A stretch of DNA of 64,000 nucleotides from Rostratula benghalensis. Lineage: Eukaryota > Chordata > Aves > Charadriiformes > Rostratulidae. Numbering within the stretch: the first letter of the stretch is position 1; each line of letters begins with the position of its first letter. Position numbers and translations under genes: made by a program. Location of the stretch: the NCBI GenBank assembly GCA_013399305.1, contig VXAI01000305.1:461742-525741 (forward strand), written 5' to 3'. Of this stretch, positions 1-12,134 are shown in pieces. The notes under the pieces are model-generated. The model worked only from the letters and a program-made list of their open reading frames with translations. It was not told the origin of the DNA and made no database searches.

Positions 1-99
<99 letters not shown>

Positions 100-100
100 G
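1..100 (+). repeat. (GAAA)n microsatellite, cut by the window edge
   Basis: An uninterrupted run of the tetranucleotide GAAA (read as AAGA at the first base) covers the first 100 bases and ends where unique sequence begins. Its left end is outside the window, so its full length is unknown. It has the same motif and strand as the array at 17675. Confidence 0.98.
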
Positions 101-3100
101 AGCCAACTAGTAAACTGGAGCTGTTAGTATCTGTTAGTATCAAAAATGTGAGCTTGAAACATCCTTTTCTCGCATTTATGTCCACTCCTTAGTCACCCTT
201 TACTTTTATTCCCTAAATATATATTTTTCTGTCACCTTCCTGTCTACCAGCACTCACTGCAGCCAAGATATGGGGGGGGATGGGGGGGACACAACACCAT
301 CAGCATTGCACAGCCCTTTGGATTCCAACGTTCCTTTATTTTGTTCCCTCTCTGCTTCCCCACTGCTCTGCCACCAAGGACATAACCCTGGCATCCCTCT
401 GTTCTTCTTGTATTATTTGAGTCCAGTGGCTTTTTACTCCCTTCTCTCATTGGAAAGTGCCCTCTCCCAGGCAATTTCACTCTCGTTTCCTGCTTTCTAG
501 TAAATTTAAAACCCTTTCCTTTTATACACGGGACAAATGCTACCTTTGCCTTCAAACTCATCTTTAGAATCTAGGAATGCTGCCTGTCTTCAGCTCCTCG
601 CACCTTAAACACACTTAAGAGTAGAGGCTTTCTGGGACAGTAACTTTGCTAATCTGTGTAGTTTATAGACAGTATGTAGATTTACACTACAGTACAATTA
701 AATATTATAGAAAAATAGGGGTGATGGAAAGTCTTACCTTTCTTTCTCTTTTCTCATTAGCCAAGGGGTCTTCAGCAAGCTGCTACTCCTCTACTTTCTT
801 TATGTTTTAAACTGCTCAAGTGCATTACTGAAAATAAAGTAAGATGAGATAAGCCTTAAAAATAAAGCATAATTTTGCTTGAAAATATTATTTCATCAGG
901 TCACTGTTGGAACTAGTGTCCTGTTCCACACGACCTCATCTTCATGGTCTAAAAACTCACATTGTAAAAGTGCTGATTTTTTCAAGCTAACATTAGAATT
1001 GTATTTTTCCAAGTACCCACCCACTGATACTCTCCACCTTGACATAATGAGATAGCTTTTTTCTCTCCCCTAATATCATGTATAACAAAATATTGACAGC
1101 CCACCCTGGGTTTCTACGGTTGTCAAGGGTTTTGGAAAGGTGTCAGTGAGGATGTTCTGAAAATGTTGTTTTCCATTAATGAATTGATGCTATCAGCTTC
1201 TTCTAGGATGCTGTGCCATTGACAAAAAGTAAAAAATAAAAAAAATACACAAAGTCTAGCCTCCCCAAACATAGCAAGAATCAAAAAAATAAAGGAGGTA
1301 GCAAATTGTTATTTATAGTTACTGCTCTCCCTCCAACTTGTATATTGCTCTGATTGTTTTCTCTCACACAGATACCTGGTTTTCTGGTTGCTTCCAGCTC
1401 TCTCTGCCTGTTCCCTGTCTCCTTCTGTTGTTAACACAAGTGCACACACTTTTTCATTTCCCTCAAAGAGAAAAACCCCAAAGTGTCTTTGCATTACATT
1501 CCCTGCAAATGCTCTCTGACTAAATATCTGATTAGTCTTGGATGGCCCCTGAATTTCTGAAAGTCTCTCCCGTTGTTTCAGCTACCTGAAGCTCTGAATT
1601 TTGGTTTTTTCCCCCCATTTATCGTGAAGGACAGGTGGGAAAAGTGGTGTACTCTTTATATACTGCAGTTTTTTAAGATAATATTTTTCACCTTCTGTAT
1701 TTTTCCCACTGTACTCCTATTTCCACTTAACACTAGTTTAACCTGATCTTTTAATTTCCTTTTTTTTTTTTTCCCTTTCAAATTCAGATTATTTTTTTTG
1801 TTCTTTTGTCTATGGAAATGTGCTGTTCTGCAGGTCCCTTAAAAACAGGGCTTGGCAGAGAAAGCTGTGCAAATGATACTGGTTGCTGATGTGGAGTTAA
1901 GTTCTAGATAGATGAAATACAGGTCTGCTTCAAAGTCTTGAGTGATAGTTTTAATGGTATTTCTATTCAGGATGAAGTTCTTATCCCAGTTGTCAAATTG
2001 CTGACCGCATTCCAGCCGCTGGGACTAGAGGCCAGATTTTATTTCCTTTTCAATAGGATTTTGCCGAGTTAAAAATATCATAAACATAAACAAAATCAAT
2101 AAAAAATAGTTAAGATAAGGACAAAAGAAAAGTCAGTTTTATTGGTCTATTTTCTTGTGGAAACAGAAAACTGAGGTAGAAGGGAGCAGATGACTGAAAC
2201 ATTGCAGGAAATCTGCCTCAGGTCAAGGAGCTGGATCTAGAGCTTTGAGTCCTTTTCCAGATCCTTGAAAATAAACTTCCATGATTCATGTACAGAAAAA
2301 TGTTCTCGGTGTTCAGGCCTAACTCACACAACTAAAGTGGCAATAATGACCTCATTTAGCTTTGCCATCACCCATAGTTAAGTTGTAAAGAATGTTTTTA
2401 TTAAAGAGAAAAAGGTATCTGAGCAATCGCTGAGGTGCTTTTGAGGGGAAAGCTTGCTTTGTAGTTTCATCCCGTATGAAACGTGCCCACGTCCAGGGGG
2501 TCAGAAGCTATCAGGAGTAACACTAACCTATGGCATGGGATGAGACCACTTCCATCTCTCTCCAGCTGTACTGCTTGATGGCCAGCCCTTGTTTTTAGCT
2601 CTGCCTGGGGACATCTCTGCTGCCCCAGCGAGCAGAACGTCTCACCGGGCAGCAGCCTGTTTCCAGAGCTGGCAATGAGTCACGCATGAAGCTGGCCAAC
2701 AACCCGTGCTGCCTGTATGTATGCGACCACGGGTCGTTACACAGCAGTAAAGCACAGTATCTTGTTCAAAACCTGTCTCATTTCGTTTGGATCCCTGCTG
2801 ACTTCACTGGCACTGAGCCACGGCTGGTGTTTACTGACCTTTCAGAGCCGCACCGTTGGCTGAAGGAATAAAAATAGCTTCTTTTCCAGGTTGTGTGCAG
2901 ACACTGAAGCTGTAGGGTGCATGCTTGGACCTGCCTGTGGTCCATGGGGAAGGATCAGGAGGGCCAGCCAGCACCATTCCTGATGGAGCAGTTGGCTTGC
3001 TTTGCTTTGAGCAGGCAGCTTACCCCGAACATCTGATAACACTCCTCCTGGTCCCACATGGTGACATGAAACACCAGCTTTCAAGGGGTAACATTTCCAG

Positions 3101-3230
3101 GCTGTACAAGGTGATCTCACAGTGCTCCCTGCAGTTGTGGCCCAAAAAACACCAGGTGGGTGGTGTTGATAGGACCCCACTGCACCTTCATCCCTGGTCA
3201 CACAGCAGGACACACGGGAGGAAGGCACTC
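101..3230. other. Unique non-coding sequence, no gene seen
   Basis: About 3.1 kb with no recognisable repeat apart from a 13-T run at 1760-1772. The part from 240 to 560 is pyrimidine-rich on the plus strand. Open frames here (for example 2686-2871 plus, 2842-3228 minus, 2925-3365 plus) overlap one another on both strands and show no domain, so I treat them as chance frames in the GC-richer 2.5-3.2 kb patch. Confidence 0.6.
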
Positions 3231-3404
3231 ACAGGATCACAGAATCATCAGGGTTGGAAAGGACATCTGAGATCACCAAGTCCAGCCATACACACACAAA
3301 AACCCATACAGTCTTGGCCACTAGAGCATGCCCTTAAGTGCTGCATCTACCCATTCCTAAAATAACTCCAGGAATAGTAGCTCAACCACCTTCCTGGGCA
3401 GGCA
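3231..3404 (-). mobile_element. CR1 LINE, 3' fragment, minus strand
   Basis: The reverse-oriented 3' tail is seen at the left edge (CACAGAATCATCAGGGTTGG) and is followed by the CR1 block that on the element strand reads 'gggaaggtggttgag...'. Several internal mismatches, such as the CACACACA stretch near 3287, show an old, diverged copy. It belongs to the type whose consensus runs 'tggaggtatttaaaa'. Only the last 170 bp or so of the element remain, as expected from 5' truncation during target-primed reverse transcription. Confidence 0.8.
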
Positions 3405-4463
3405 CTCATCATGCTCACAGGGCTAGACCATGCCCAACGTGCCTGGGTGGATGCAGCAATCACCCCTAAGTAAGAACCTCCCAGCATCTTCCCCAAGTGC
3501 CTTTGAAGGCACAGTGGTAGCTGCAATAAAAGCAACATAAAACACGTTTCCTGAGCCACCAAGCTGTTACAGCATCGGCCAGGCAGAAAAATGGAGAAGC
3601 CCATTAGCCTCACAGCAATGAGTAATGAATGAGCAGCCCTGAAATCTAGGGGTTATTTTCAAGCCCTACAGTTAAATCTGGTTGTGCCCATCAAGGGGGA
3701 CACAGCTGTGGCTGCACCAGGGGTCTTGCTTGCTAAGTTGGCTTAGATGAGACATGCAGAAGTTGAAGGACCCCATCTCAGTTAATATGTTTGGAACACT
3801 GCTAACCTTCTTTTAATTTTAACTTGGTGTGCTGTTTATATACTCCACTTTTCAAAGTAAGCATTTTTTAATTTTTGGGGGATTTTATTTGAGTACTACC
3901 TGGACGTGGTGTGCCTGCATGTCACAGGGGCTTGCCCATAGTCTCTGCAGAGACACAGAAGCCACTGCTCTACTCAAACACTGGCTAGATAACACCGACA
4001 GAGCTAGCTGTAACTAAAACAAAACAAAGCAAGCCCTGAGCTTTGATGTGAGAACAGAGTCATTGCCTGTGTAGTTTATGACGGTCACTATCTCAGAGAA
4101 GGAGCTGCAGTATCTGGGCCACGTTTGCTGGTTGGTGCTGAAAGGCCAGGCTAAACAGGGGATTAGCAGGAAGATAGTTCCAGGATGGATTATCCCTGTG
4201 CCTGACGGTAAAGAAATTTCACTTATTGCAACATGGCCTGACACTGCCTTTGGAAGTCTGCCCCTGGCAGTGGTTTCTTAGGGTTAGCACAGCAGTGTCC
4301 TTCCAGGCCTGAAAAACATTGCGTGGGATTTTGTCCCGGGCATCAAATGTTTGGTCTGAGCTGTTTGTGTGCTTGCTATCGCAGCAAAACTTCTCAAAGA
4401 GTCATCCCTTTGGAGGCTGATTTTCCCCTCTTGAAAATCCATGACAGCTTCAAGGGACACTTC
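3405..4463. other. Unique sequence, no gene seen
   Basis: About 1 kb between two CR1 copies. No repeat or exon is recognised. The open frames at 3347-3613 (minus) and 4014-4281 (both strands) lack domains and splice support. Confidence 0.6.
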
Positions 4464-4745
4464 ACCAGGGAGACATTATAACAGCCTTCCAGTACCCAAA
4501 GGGGGCTACAGGAGAGATGGGGAGGGACTCTTTATCAGGGAGTGGAAGTGAGGTTGGTGACATCCTAGACCAGGTTGTCCAGAGAAGCTGTGGTTGCCCC
4601 ATCCCTGGAGGAGTTCAAGGCCAGGCTGGAGGGGGCTTGGAGCAACCTGGTCTGGTGGGAGGTGTCCCTGCCCAGGGCAGGGGGTTGGAATGGCATTATC
4701 TTTAAGGTCCCTTCAAACCCCAGTCGTTCTAGGATTCTATGATTC
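4464..4745 (+). mobile_element. CR1 LINE, 3' end, plus strand
   Basis: Starts inside the 3' region (GGGAGACATTATAACAGCC), runs through the block with 'gccccatccctggaggagtt' and 'aacctggtctggtgggaggt', and ends in the TTCTAGGATTCTATGATTC tail. The segment from about 4556 replaces the usual 'ggtgagagcctggcc' with a shorter version, so there is a small internal deletion. No reading frame survives. Confidence 0.95.
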
Positions 4746-7344
4746 AACTCTGTTTCTGTAGGATTTGGTTATCTCATGGTACCCCCACTCCATGCCTCTT
4801 CTCACCACCATCAACCTGATATTGTCAGACAGTCGAGCAGATATATAGGAAGAACGACCAAGATAAACCTAATTATTTGAGACATGTGTGGTATTTAATT
4901 TGTTCATACCATGGAAAATGACAAAGCAAATTAGTAGCAGGGGAAAATATTGCATAGAGCCATTACAGGGTGAACATTTTTGTGTGTTTAGTCAAAGCAC
5001 TGCCTAATAAGATATATGGGTGTCAGGGAATATCCATTTTAGCTATGCACTTAATTCTCCAAATTCAGCATACCAGTAATTTATGTACCTTCATTTAAAT
5101 TCTTCTAACACTTTTATCACAGTAACAGTTTCTGTTTGTTTCTCTCTTCCTTTAGAGAACACAGCACTGCACTTCCTTTTGGCACATTGCTGACACTTAT
5201 TTTATTTTTCCTCTTTGGAGATACAAGCTGTACTTAGGTTTTTGTGATAACCAAAATAAAGTGAAGAGACAAGAACCCAGGATTTGTGAGCTTTTGTCAG
5301 TTAAATACTCCACTATAAAGAGAAGACAGTAAATTACAGAAAGAAACCAAAGCTATGACCACAGAACTCTAGCATTTATTCCTACGTCAGCAGACCTACA
5401 TACAGCAGCTGAAATTCCTCTTTTTATTTTTTTTTTTTCCCTCCAAAATGACTTGTGCATGTTTGGTTATCAAATGCTATAATGCTATGAAGGAAGTTAC
5501 ATGTTTTTCCTCTGGCCATAAGCAAGCCACAGGATGAAAGTGATGCAGTCAGAAGAGGAACTGGCTGATGTGTAACTTGTTTTCATTGTAAGCATGCCCT
5601 ATGGTGTGAATAAAGCAATGTTTATCCATCCTTCCCTCCGTGAAAGGTTTCCTAGAATTTGTGCACTGGATTTGATACAGGCATCTTCCCTCCTGTCCCA
5701 CCGGAGAGCATCCTTGCAGACACAGTCCACCTTTGCCTACTACAGATGCCTGAAGTCCGGAGGAAAGACATTTTTGCCTCTTAAGAGTAATTTTATTTTT
5801 GCTCCCTGAGCCTCAGTAGAGGAAGTGTTATCCCTGCCTGAGCTCTTTTTCCCCCCATCACATGCTGTGCTGCCCTATTCACCTTCTGTACTTGACTGGG
5901 AAATGTAAATGACAAGATCTTTACGTGCTCGGAGAAAAATGATCCGGGCTCTGAGAGACAGGAACGGGATGACAAATAGCGCTCATTTTCAACAGCGACA
6001 GTGCTGTTAGAGGTGCTCAGCAGCTTTACTGTACTAATTCCCCTGACAGTAACCCCTATAAGGCAGCCACACAAATTATATGGACAGCTGTCAATAGGCA
6101 GTGTGGTCCAGCTGATTGGTGACACCATCACCATTCCGGTCTGTACGCTTGTCACCGACTGTGAGCCAGAGGTGTGTGAAATTACAGCATGGTCTTCCTA
6201 CTTCAAAATCCCACCCTGTCACAGACACCATACTGGTACAGAGAAAATATTCCTCAGCATGTTTCAAAAGAATTATAAAGGTCATAGGCCTTCCTGCTGG
6301 CTCCTGGGACAGCTCTCCCGTCCTTTTGTTTCTAAAATCACCTCCTCTATTTACTCAAACATATATTCTGATTGTCAGTTCTCTCCCACCAATCTTGATA
6401 CATGCAGTGGGTGGGAGAAAATGATGAAATTAAAAAAAACCACAAAACCAACTTGGACTCATAGAGTTTATTTAATCGCACTGGGAGGTGAACCTGAAGA
6501 ATATTTTCAAGAGCACCTCAATAGTCATCATGGAGAAGAACTGTACAAATGCAGAGCAGGTTTGTGCAAGGTTTCTATCTGCAGCATACACCTTCTCCAG
6601 CACTCAGGCAGACTCTAAAGCTCTGCCACTGGTGTTTCATCAGATTTAATAACTGTAAAATGAAAGTTTGCATAGAAACTGCTGGTGGTGGCCAGAATGA
6701 ACAGCAGTCATATCCTGGGTGTTCTGGTGCTACTTGTTGCTGTTCTGTCTTCCCATGGGGAGCATGTTGCTGGAGTTTCTGGTGTTTATCTTTCCTAGAA
6801 GACCATTTAGGAACTGTTTAGAGGGCACAGAGTGAGGACACAGTGAGGAACTATAGCTTACTGGGAGTCCATTGCATTAAATGTCCGGTGCCCATTCCCC
6901 TGCAGAGGGAATTCCTATTTCCACCAGTCAAAGACAGGCCTTCACCTGGATGCAGACCCAGGCAAACTGGTCCCAGCTCATTGCCTGTCACAGAGGCAAT
7001 GTGTGTTAGCTGGGAAATTTAAGAGAATATCACAACATTGCCTCATTAGTATCCATAGATGCTATAAAAAAATACCTCTACAGATCAAAGACAGTTAAGC
7101 TTTGAAGAAGTTGTGCATGGAAAAGGTCTGCCTATCACAGAGGCCACAAGTTACTGCACTGGGAGACATCTAAAGAGCTTGGCCTTGATAACAGCTGCAC
7201 TCGGTCCTGCAAAAAGTATCCATACCCAGCAAAGGCATGGCAGAATTTGCTAGAAATTGCTAGAATTACTTATTGAGGGGACAGCAGGACCTCTCTGCAG
7301 AATGACAATGCTTTCTCTCAAAAACACTAACATGGCAGGCAGGG
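4746..7344. other. Unique sequence with one long unrecognised open frame
   Basis: Mostly AT-rich unique sequence with a T-rich run at 5421-5438. A 205-codon open frame covers 6001-6618 on the plus strand. It shows no domain, signal peptide or repeat that I recognise, and minus-strand frames overlap it, so I do not call it a gene. The part at 5995-6250 is GC-balanced and non-repetitive and could be a conserved non-coding element. A short dispersed repeat is listed separately at 6702. Confidence 0.55.
6702..6745 (+). repeat. Short dispersed repeat, copy 1
   Basis: About 43 bp closely match 8278-8319 in the same orientation. Both share the core TCCTGGGTGTTCTGG and the end TGTTGCTGTT, with three or four differences and one single-base length change. 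The flanks of the two copies are not obviously alike. The family is not recognised; it may be the remnant of an old transposable element. Confidence 0.6.
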
Positions 7345-7511
7345 TCATGGAATCATAGAATGGTTAGAACTGGAAGGGACCTTAAAGACCATGGAGTTCC
7401 AACCCCCCTGCCCTGGGCAGGGACACCTCCCACCAGACCAGGTGGCTCCAAGCCCCATCCAGCCTGGCCTTGAACCCCTCCAGGGATGGGGCAGCCACAG
7501 CTTCTCTGGGA
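7345..7511 (-). mobile_element. CR1 LINE, 3' end, minus strand
   Basis: Begins with the reverse-oriented tail (TCATGGAATCATAGAATGG), continues through 'gggcagggacacctcccacc' and stops abruptly at CTTCTCTGGGA. Only the last 165 bp or so of the element are present. The bases after the break (7512-7556) are an AT-rich stretch containing two copies of GAATATTAATA. Confidence 0.96.
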
Positions 7512-8431
7512 AAAATACTAGAAGAATATTAATATTAAGAGAATATTAATACTAGGGGGGGAAAGACAAAAATAATTTAAAAGAGAGAAAAGCAGGCAGG
7601 ACAAGAAAGTTCCAGTGGTGGAACAGCTCTGTCAAGATCCTGGGTTCCAGGCCATACCCAGCACAGCTATAGCAAGGAACCCAAGATCCCACAGAAACAA
7701 GAAAGGAGGGTTTGCCTCCCCAGAAACAGGGAGAGGAGAAACAAATCCCTAGGAAGCTGGGGAAGCAACAGGGAAAACATCTTGAAGCCGAGACTTGCTT
7801 TGATCCTGATGACAAATCAACTCTGCCAAAATGGATGAGCCACTTGGACCCAATCCCTGCTGTTTAAGGATTTGTCCTTGAAGTGATGAGTGCGTGTGAA
7901 AACACACATATGCACTGAGGAAGGGAAGGCAGATGACATCAGGCTTGAATTCAGATTAGAAAAATGTGCATAAAAGAGAAAGAAAAAAAAAATAAAGAAT
8001 CCCAACACAACCTCACGTTACAGCATAGGAAAGTTTGGTGTTCCTTCCCTATCCTTCCCCAACAGATGCGATTTTCAGCTCCAAATGGTGAGCACCACAT
8101 TTTGTTAGACATCAGCTGCCTCTCTGCATACATGGGCTGTCTTAGATCACCCTCTAGCAGGAAGATTGAAATTAATTTGTAGAATCAGTACTTCCCAGTG
8201 CTTTGCCTAGCAGCATCCTCCTGATTGTTGAGGCTGTTGGAGGCTCGGCTGCTGCTCCAGGTACATCACACAGACCACAGCAGTCACATCCTGGGTGTTC
8301 TGGAGCTACTGTTGCTGTTTTACACAGGGGAAAAGAAAAGAAAAAAAAAAGACCTTCAAACCATGTAACTGATCTTGAAAGACTGAGACTCTTCAAAATG
8401 TTTACCTTCAGAGATAAGTGTTGACATTTCT
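7512..8431. other. Unique sequence, no gene seen
   Basis: No exon is recognised. It holds the second copy of the 43-bp repeat (8278-8319) and an A-rich run at 8331-8351. Open frames at 7552-7815 (minus) and near 8200 (both strands) are unsupported. Confidence 0.6.
8278..8319 (+). repeat. Short dispersed repeat, copy 2
   Basis: Partner of 6702-6745, about 1.58 kb away in the same orientation. It reads CAGCAGTCACATCCTGGGTG and continues to TGTTGCTGTT. The similarity fades within about 10 bases on either side. Confidence 0.6.
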
Positions 8432-8899
8432 GTTGGAAGGAGTCCAGAGGAGGCCATGAGGATGCTGAGAGGGCTGGAGCCCCTCTGCTATAAGGACAGG
8501 CTGAGAGAGTTGGGGTTGTTCAACCTGGAGAAGAGAAGGCTCCAGGGAGACCTTACAGCAGCTTTCCAGTCCCTAAAGGGGCTACAGGAGAGATGGGGAG
8601 GGACTCCTGATCGGGGAGTGGAGCCATAGGATGAGGGGTAATGGTTTTCAGCTGAGAGAGGGAAGATTTAGGTAAGATATTAAGAAGAACCTCTTTACTG
8701 TGAGGGTGGTGAGGTACTGGAACAGGTTGCCCAGAGAAGCTGTGGCTGCACCATCACTGGTGGGGTTCAAGACCAGGTTGGATGGGGCTTAGAGCAACCT
8801 GGTCTGGTGGGAGGTGTCCCTGCCCAGGGCAGGGGGGATGGAACTTGTTGATCTTTAAGGTTCCTTCCATTCAAAACCATTTTATGACTCTATGATTCT
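8432..8899 (+). mobile_element. CR1 LINE, 3' end, plus strand
   Basis: About 470 bp. It contains the upstream block 'aggctgagagagttggggtt' and 'cctggagaagagaaggctcc', the 'gatggggagggactcctgat' segment and the full 3' end with the tail TTTATGACTCTATGATTCTG. Truncated at the 5' side and non-coding. Confidence 0.97.
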
Positions 8900-9824
8900 G
8901 TTTTGGTTTTTGGTTTGTTTCTCTCCTAGGACAAGTGGAATGCAAGGACTGCACACACCAGGGTCATCTTCACCCAATGAGGAATTTGTAAAATGAATGG
9001 AAAAACAGGTACAAAACAAGTAATTTATTACTTTAGTTCTTAACATTTTCCAGCATCTGATGGATGTTATTATTATTGTCATACCTAAAATCGACATTTT
9101 AAACGTTCACAGAGGCTTTTTAAAAATTATTTCACCCATTTTAAGTGACCCATCAAAAATCATTCTCAAGACAATACCCTCACACTTTTACGTTTTGGGG
9201 CTAATATGATTGCCATATATGACACATGTAACAGGGCATTTTTGTTTCATCTTTGCAGCATGCACAGTTTACTTCTGACGGTGCATAAAGCCTAACCTAG
9301 GAGTGCTGATTTTGCAGCTTATTTCAGATGGTTTGATGCTTCCAATAATTAAATACATGAGCTTTGACGGCAACACTGCATGCATTTTAACTAGGAAGAA
9401 ATTAGGGGACAAAATGCTGAGAATACAGCCTGTATGCATCCAAATCTTCCTACTCAGCATCTCAAACAGTTTAATTCATCTGAAACTTGAACACAATTGA
9501 TTGAAACAAATCCAGATCACCAAGGATGCTTGTGTCCATAAGCCTGTTTATACCCCTTTTTTTGAAGCATCTCATCTCTAGTCGGTCTCGTTTAAGTTCT
9601 TTTGCTTTGAATTTAGGGTAGAACACGTGTGGATGCAGGAGTAGCCCTCAGCCACTGTATATCCGAGGAGGTCTGAGTGTGCTCTTGATTCATTTGCATT
9701 TCAGTGTTTAGATCTCACAGATTCCCATAGGAAATGGGTTGTAAATCTTAAACCTGAAGCAGACCACATTGTGCACCGTTAAAGATTACAGAAATGCAGA
9801 CCGAAAGGCTATGACTCTATGATT
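8900..9824. other. Unique sequence, no gene seen
   Basis: AT-rich unique sequence. The right end (9808-9825) holds a CR1-like tail motif, CTATGACTCTATGATTC, directly before the next CR1 copy. No exon is recognised. Confidence 0.6.
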
Positions 9825-10115
9825 CGCCCAAGTCATGGGTGATAGGACAAGAGGGAATGGCCTTCAGGTTGCACTAGGGGAGGTTCAGATAGGATATCAG
9901 GAATAATTTTTACACTGAAAAGGGTTATGAAGCCTTGGAATGGGCTGCCCAGGGAAGTGCCTGAAGCACCATCCCTGGAGGTATTTAAAAGATGGGTTGA
10001 GACAGTGCTTAGAAACATGGTTTAGTGATGGGTTTTTTTATCAGTTAAGTTGGTGGCTGGACTAGATGATCTTAAAGGCCCCTTCCAACCTAGTCAGTTC
10101 TATGATTCTATGATA
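9825..10115 (+). mobile_element. CR1 LINE, 3' end, plus strand (type with 'tatttaaaagatggg')
   Basis: Starts at CCCAAGTCATGGGTGATAGG, runs through 'ccttggaatgggctgcccag' and 'ctggaggtatttaaaagatg', and ends with AGTTCTATGATTCTATGATA. It shares diagnostic bases with the copies at 20858 and 27127, so these three belong to one subfamily distinct from the 'gggcagggggttgg' type. Confidence 0.96.
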
Positions 10116-11943
10116 TAAATAGTGAAAACCAAATATTTTTTTTCTTTTATTCTAAATCTTTGCACGTATATAATTTAAATCATATGCAGAATTTTTTAAA
10201 GATATATCTATCTGATGCTAGCGTAACTAACATCCTCTGAAACTCATGTGTCCTTGTAGAGTCTGACCTGTAATGTTATGTTTTCATTATCTCAATCACT
10301 CTGAAGACAGGCTGCCTGGCAAGTGAACAGTAGCCACGTCAAATGAAGATCCTAATGAGATCTGCACAACAGAGCAAATCAGAGAAGTTCCTCGTGTGGT
10401 TTCATTCCGCTCGCCTCAGCAAGGGCAGCAAAGAAATCTGGCTTATTTAGCACACACCGTATTAAAGACACATTTTTCATTTACCCTAGAACACTGTGCA
10501 ACTAGATAGCCCGGCTTTTAGAAAAAACATATATAAAGCAAAACCTCAAAACTTAGCCACTGTGGACCCTGCTGTGGTGACCTACTGCAAAGATTTGCAT
10601 TGGCAATGCCACAGAAGTGATGCATGCTGAAATAATTTCTTTCTGAGTTCTATTTTTTCGCTGGGGATTTTGCCATTTGACTGCCTTTTTTTTTTTCTTT
10701 ATCTCTTTACAGGGCCTTTGAAGGTGGTGTAAATTGCATCCAGCTCTGATTAGTGATGAGATTCCTGCCAGAAAACAAAACCTTCACTCTAGCTGGAATG
10801 TAAATGAAGCCTTTCAAACTAGCACAGAAGTTTTAATAGAGGGAGAATGAATTAACTTAACTTCAAGTCTTACATATATGCACATTAAAAAAAGTCAGAT
10901 ATCTAAATAATCTCAGTTTGTCTCTAAAGTTTTTTATAAAAGGTAATCACTGAATCAAATACAGTTTGTTGTGATGCCACAACAATGCTCTTTCTCAATT
11001 TTCCTTGTAAAGCAGACAGCAACAGTGCTGTGTTGGTACTGAGGAACCTAAGGGATGAGCTGGTTGCAATTCCTGCCAGTTATATTGCCACATGAAGGCC
11101 GTTTTCAGACTCTTAAGTGGAAAATAAAAGTCCAGTGCGTACTGGCCCTCCAGAGGATGTGCTGGGTGCTCAACAGCCTTTTGTGTTGAGTTTTTCTCTT
11201 ATTATGATAAGGGAAAGCCCAGTTGGTCCCCCACTTCGGGGTAGCTGACTCCTCTTAGAGCCACGGCATCTACAACACTGGTTGCGAGTCTGACAAACGA
11301 CAATCATTGATATGACTTTTTGGGGTGATATAGTGAAAGAAGTGGATGTTACCTCCTGGAAGACAAGTCACAGTCAGAAAGTTTAAGAATTACTCTTCTA
11401 GGGTATCATTTTGGCGTTGGAACTAAATCTTTTGAGAACCAGGAGATTCCTCTCTCTAAGGTCAACCCCTCTTTGCAGAAAGGGTAAGGCAAGAAGTGGA
11501 AGCTCTGCTTCAGGGCATATTATAAGCAAGTGTCAGGTGAATATTGGAGTACCTAGAGTATGAAATTAGGGATTAGCTCCTAAAAACTGTCTCTTTCAAC
11601 AAAAGATAAATTCGCCCAGAACAAGAAAAACCTTCAGTTCCCTCTGCAAAGCACAGAATGAATGGGGCAAGAATGGGGAGGGATACCATACCCACCTCCT
11701 CCCTGTGTGGGCCAGGAGAATAAGAACTGTGCCACCCTTGACTCTTCCCAAAGGTCTCTGAAGTCAAAGTTGGAGAGAAATAATAGAAAACTAACTTTTC
11801 AGATCCTATTCCCCACATAAGGACGTGACTCCAATCTCCAGGCCTGTCCATCTGGTATCTTTCATTGGTGCCCAAGTGCAGGAATGCTCTTTGCTTTTGT
11901 TTCTGAGAAAGATCCCAGGGCAGAGGGGGTGCAGACAGGATGG
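10116..11943. other. Unique sequence, possible conserved non-coding DNA
   Basis: No repeats apart from short T runs. A pyrimidine tract ending TATCTCTTTACAG at about 10701-10713 looks like a splice acceptor, but the frames after it close quickly: two at once, and the third after 11 codons. The 10560-10850 stretch is free of repeats and resembles conserved non-coding DNA in composition. That is only an impression. Confidence 0.5.
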
Positions 11944-12134
11944 ACTGTGAGGAGGTGAGAGCCTGGCCCAGGTTGCCCAGAGAAGCTGTGGCTGCCCCAT
12001 CCCTGGAGGGGTTCAAGGCCAGGCTGGATGGAGCTTGGAGCAACCTGGTCTGGTGGGAGGTGTCTCTGTCTAGGGCACTGGATGGTGTTTAATGTCCCTT
12101 CCAACCCCAACCATTCTACGATGCTATGTATGAT
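11944..12134 (+). mobile_element. CR1 LINE, 3' end, plus strand
   Basis: Begins at ACTGTGAGGAGGTGAGAGCC, carries the 'ggttgcccagagaagctgtg' block, and ends with ATTCTACGATGCTATGTATG. The usual 'gccctgcccagggcaggggg' part is altered to TGTCTCTGTCTAGGGCACTG, a small deletion plus substitutions. Confidence 0.95.

Noticed and set aside
2686..2871. 61-codon plus frame ending just before an AATAAA
   Set aside because: Too short, with no domain or splice site. AATAAA hexamers are frequent in this AT-rich window.
10701..10760. Splice acceptor after a pyrimidine tract
   Set aside because: The frames that follow close within at most 11 codons, and no matching donor or upstream exon is visible.
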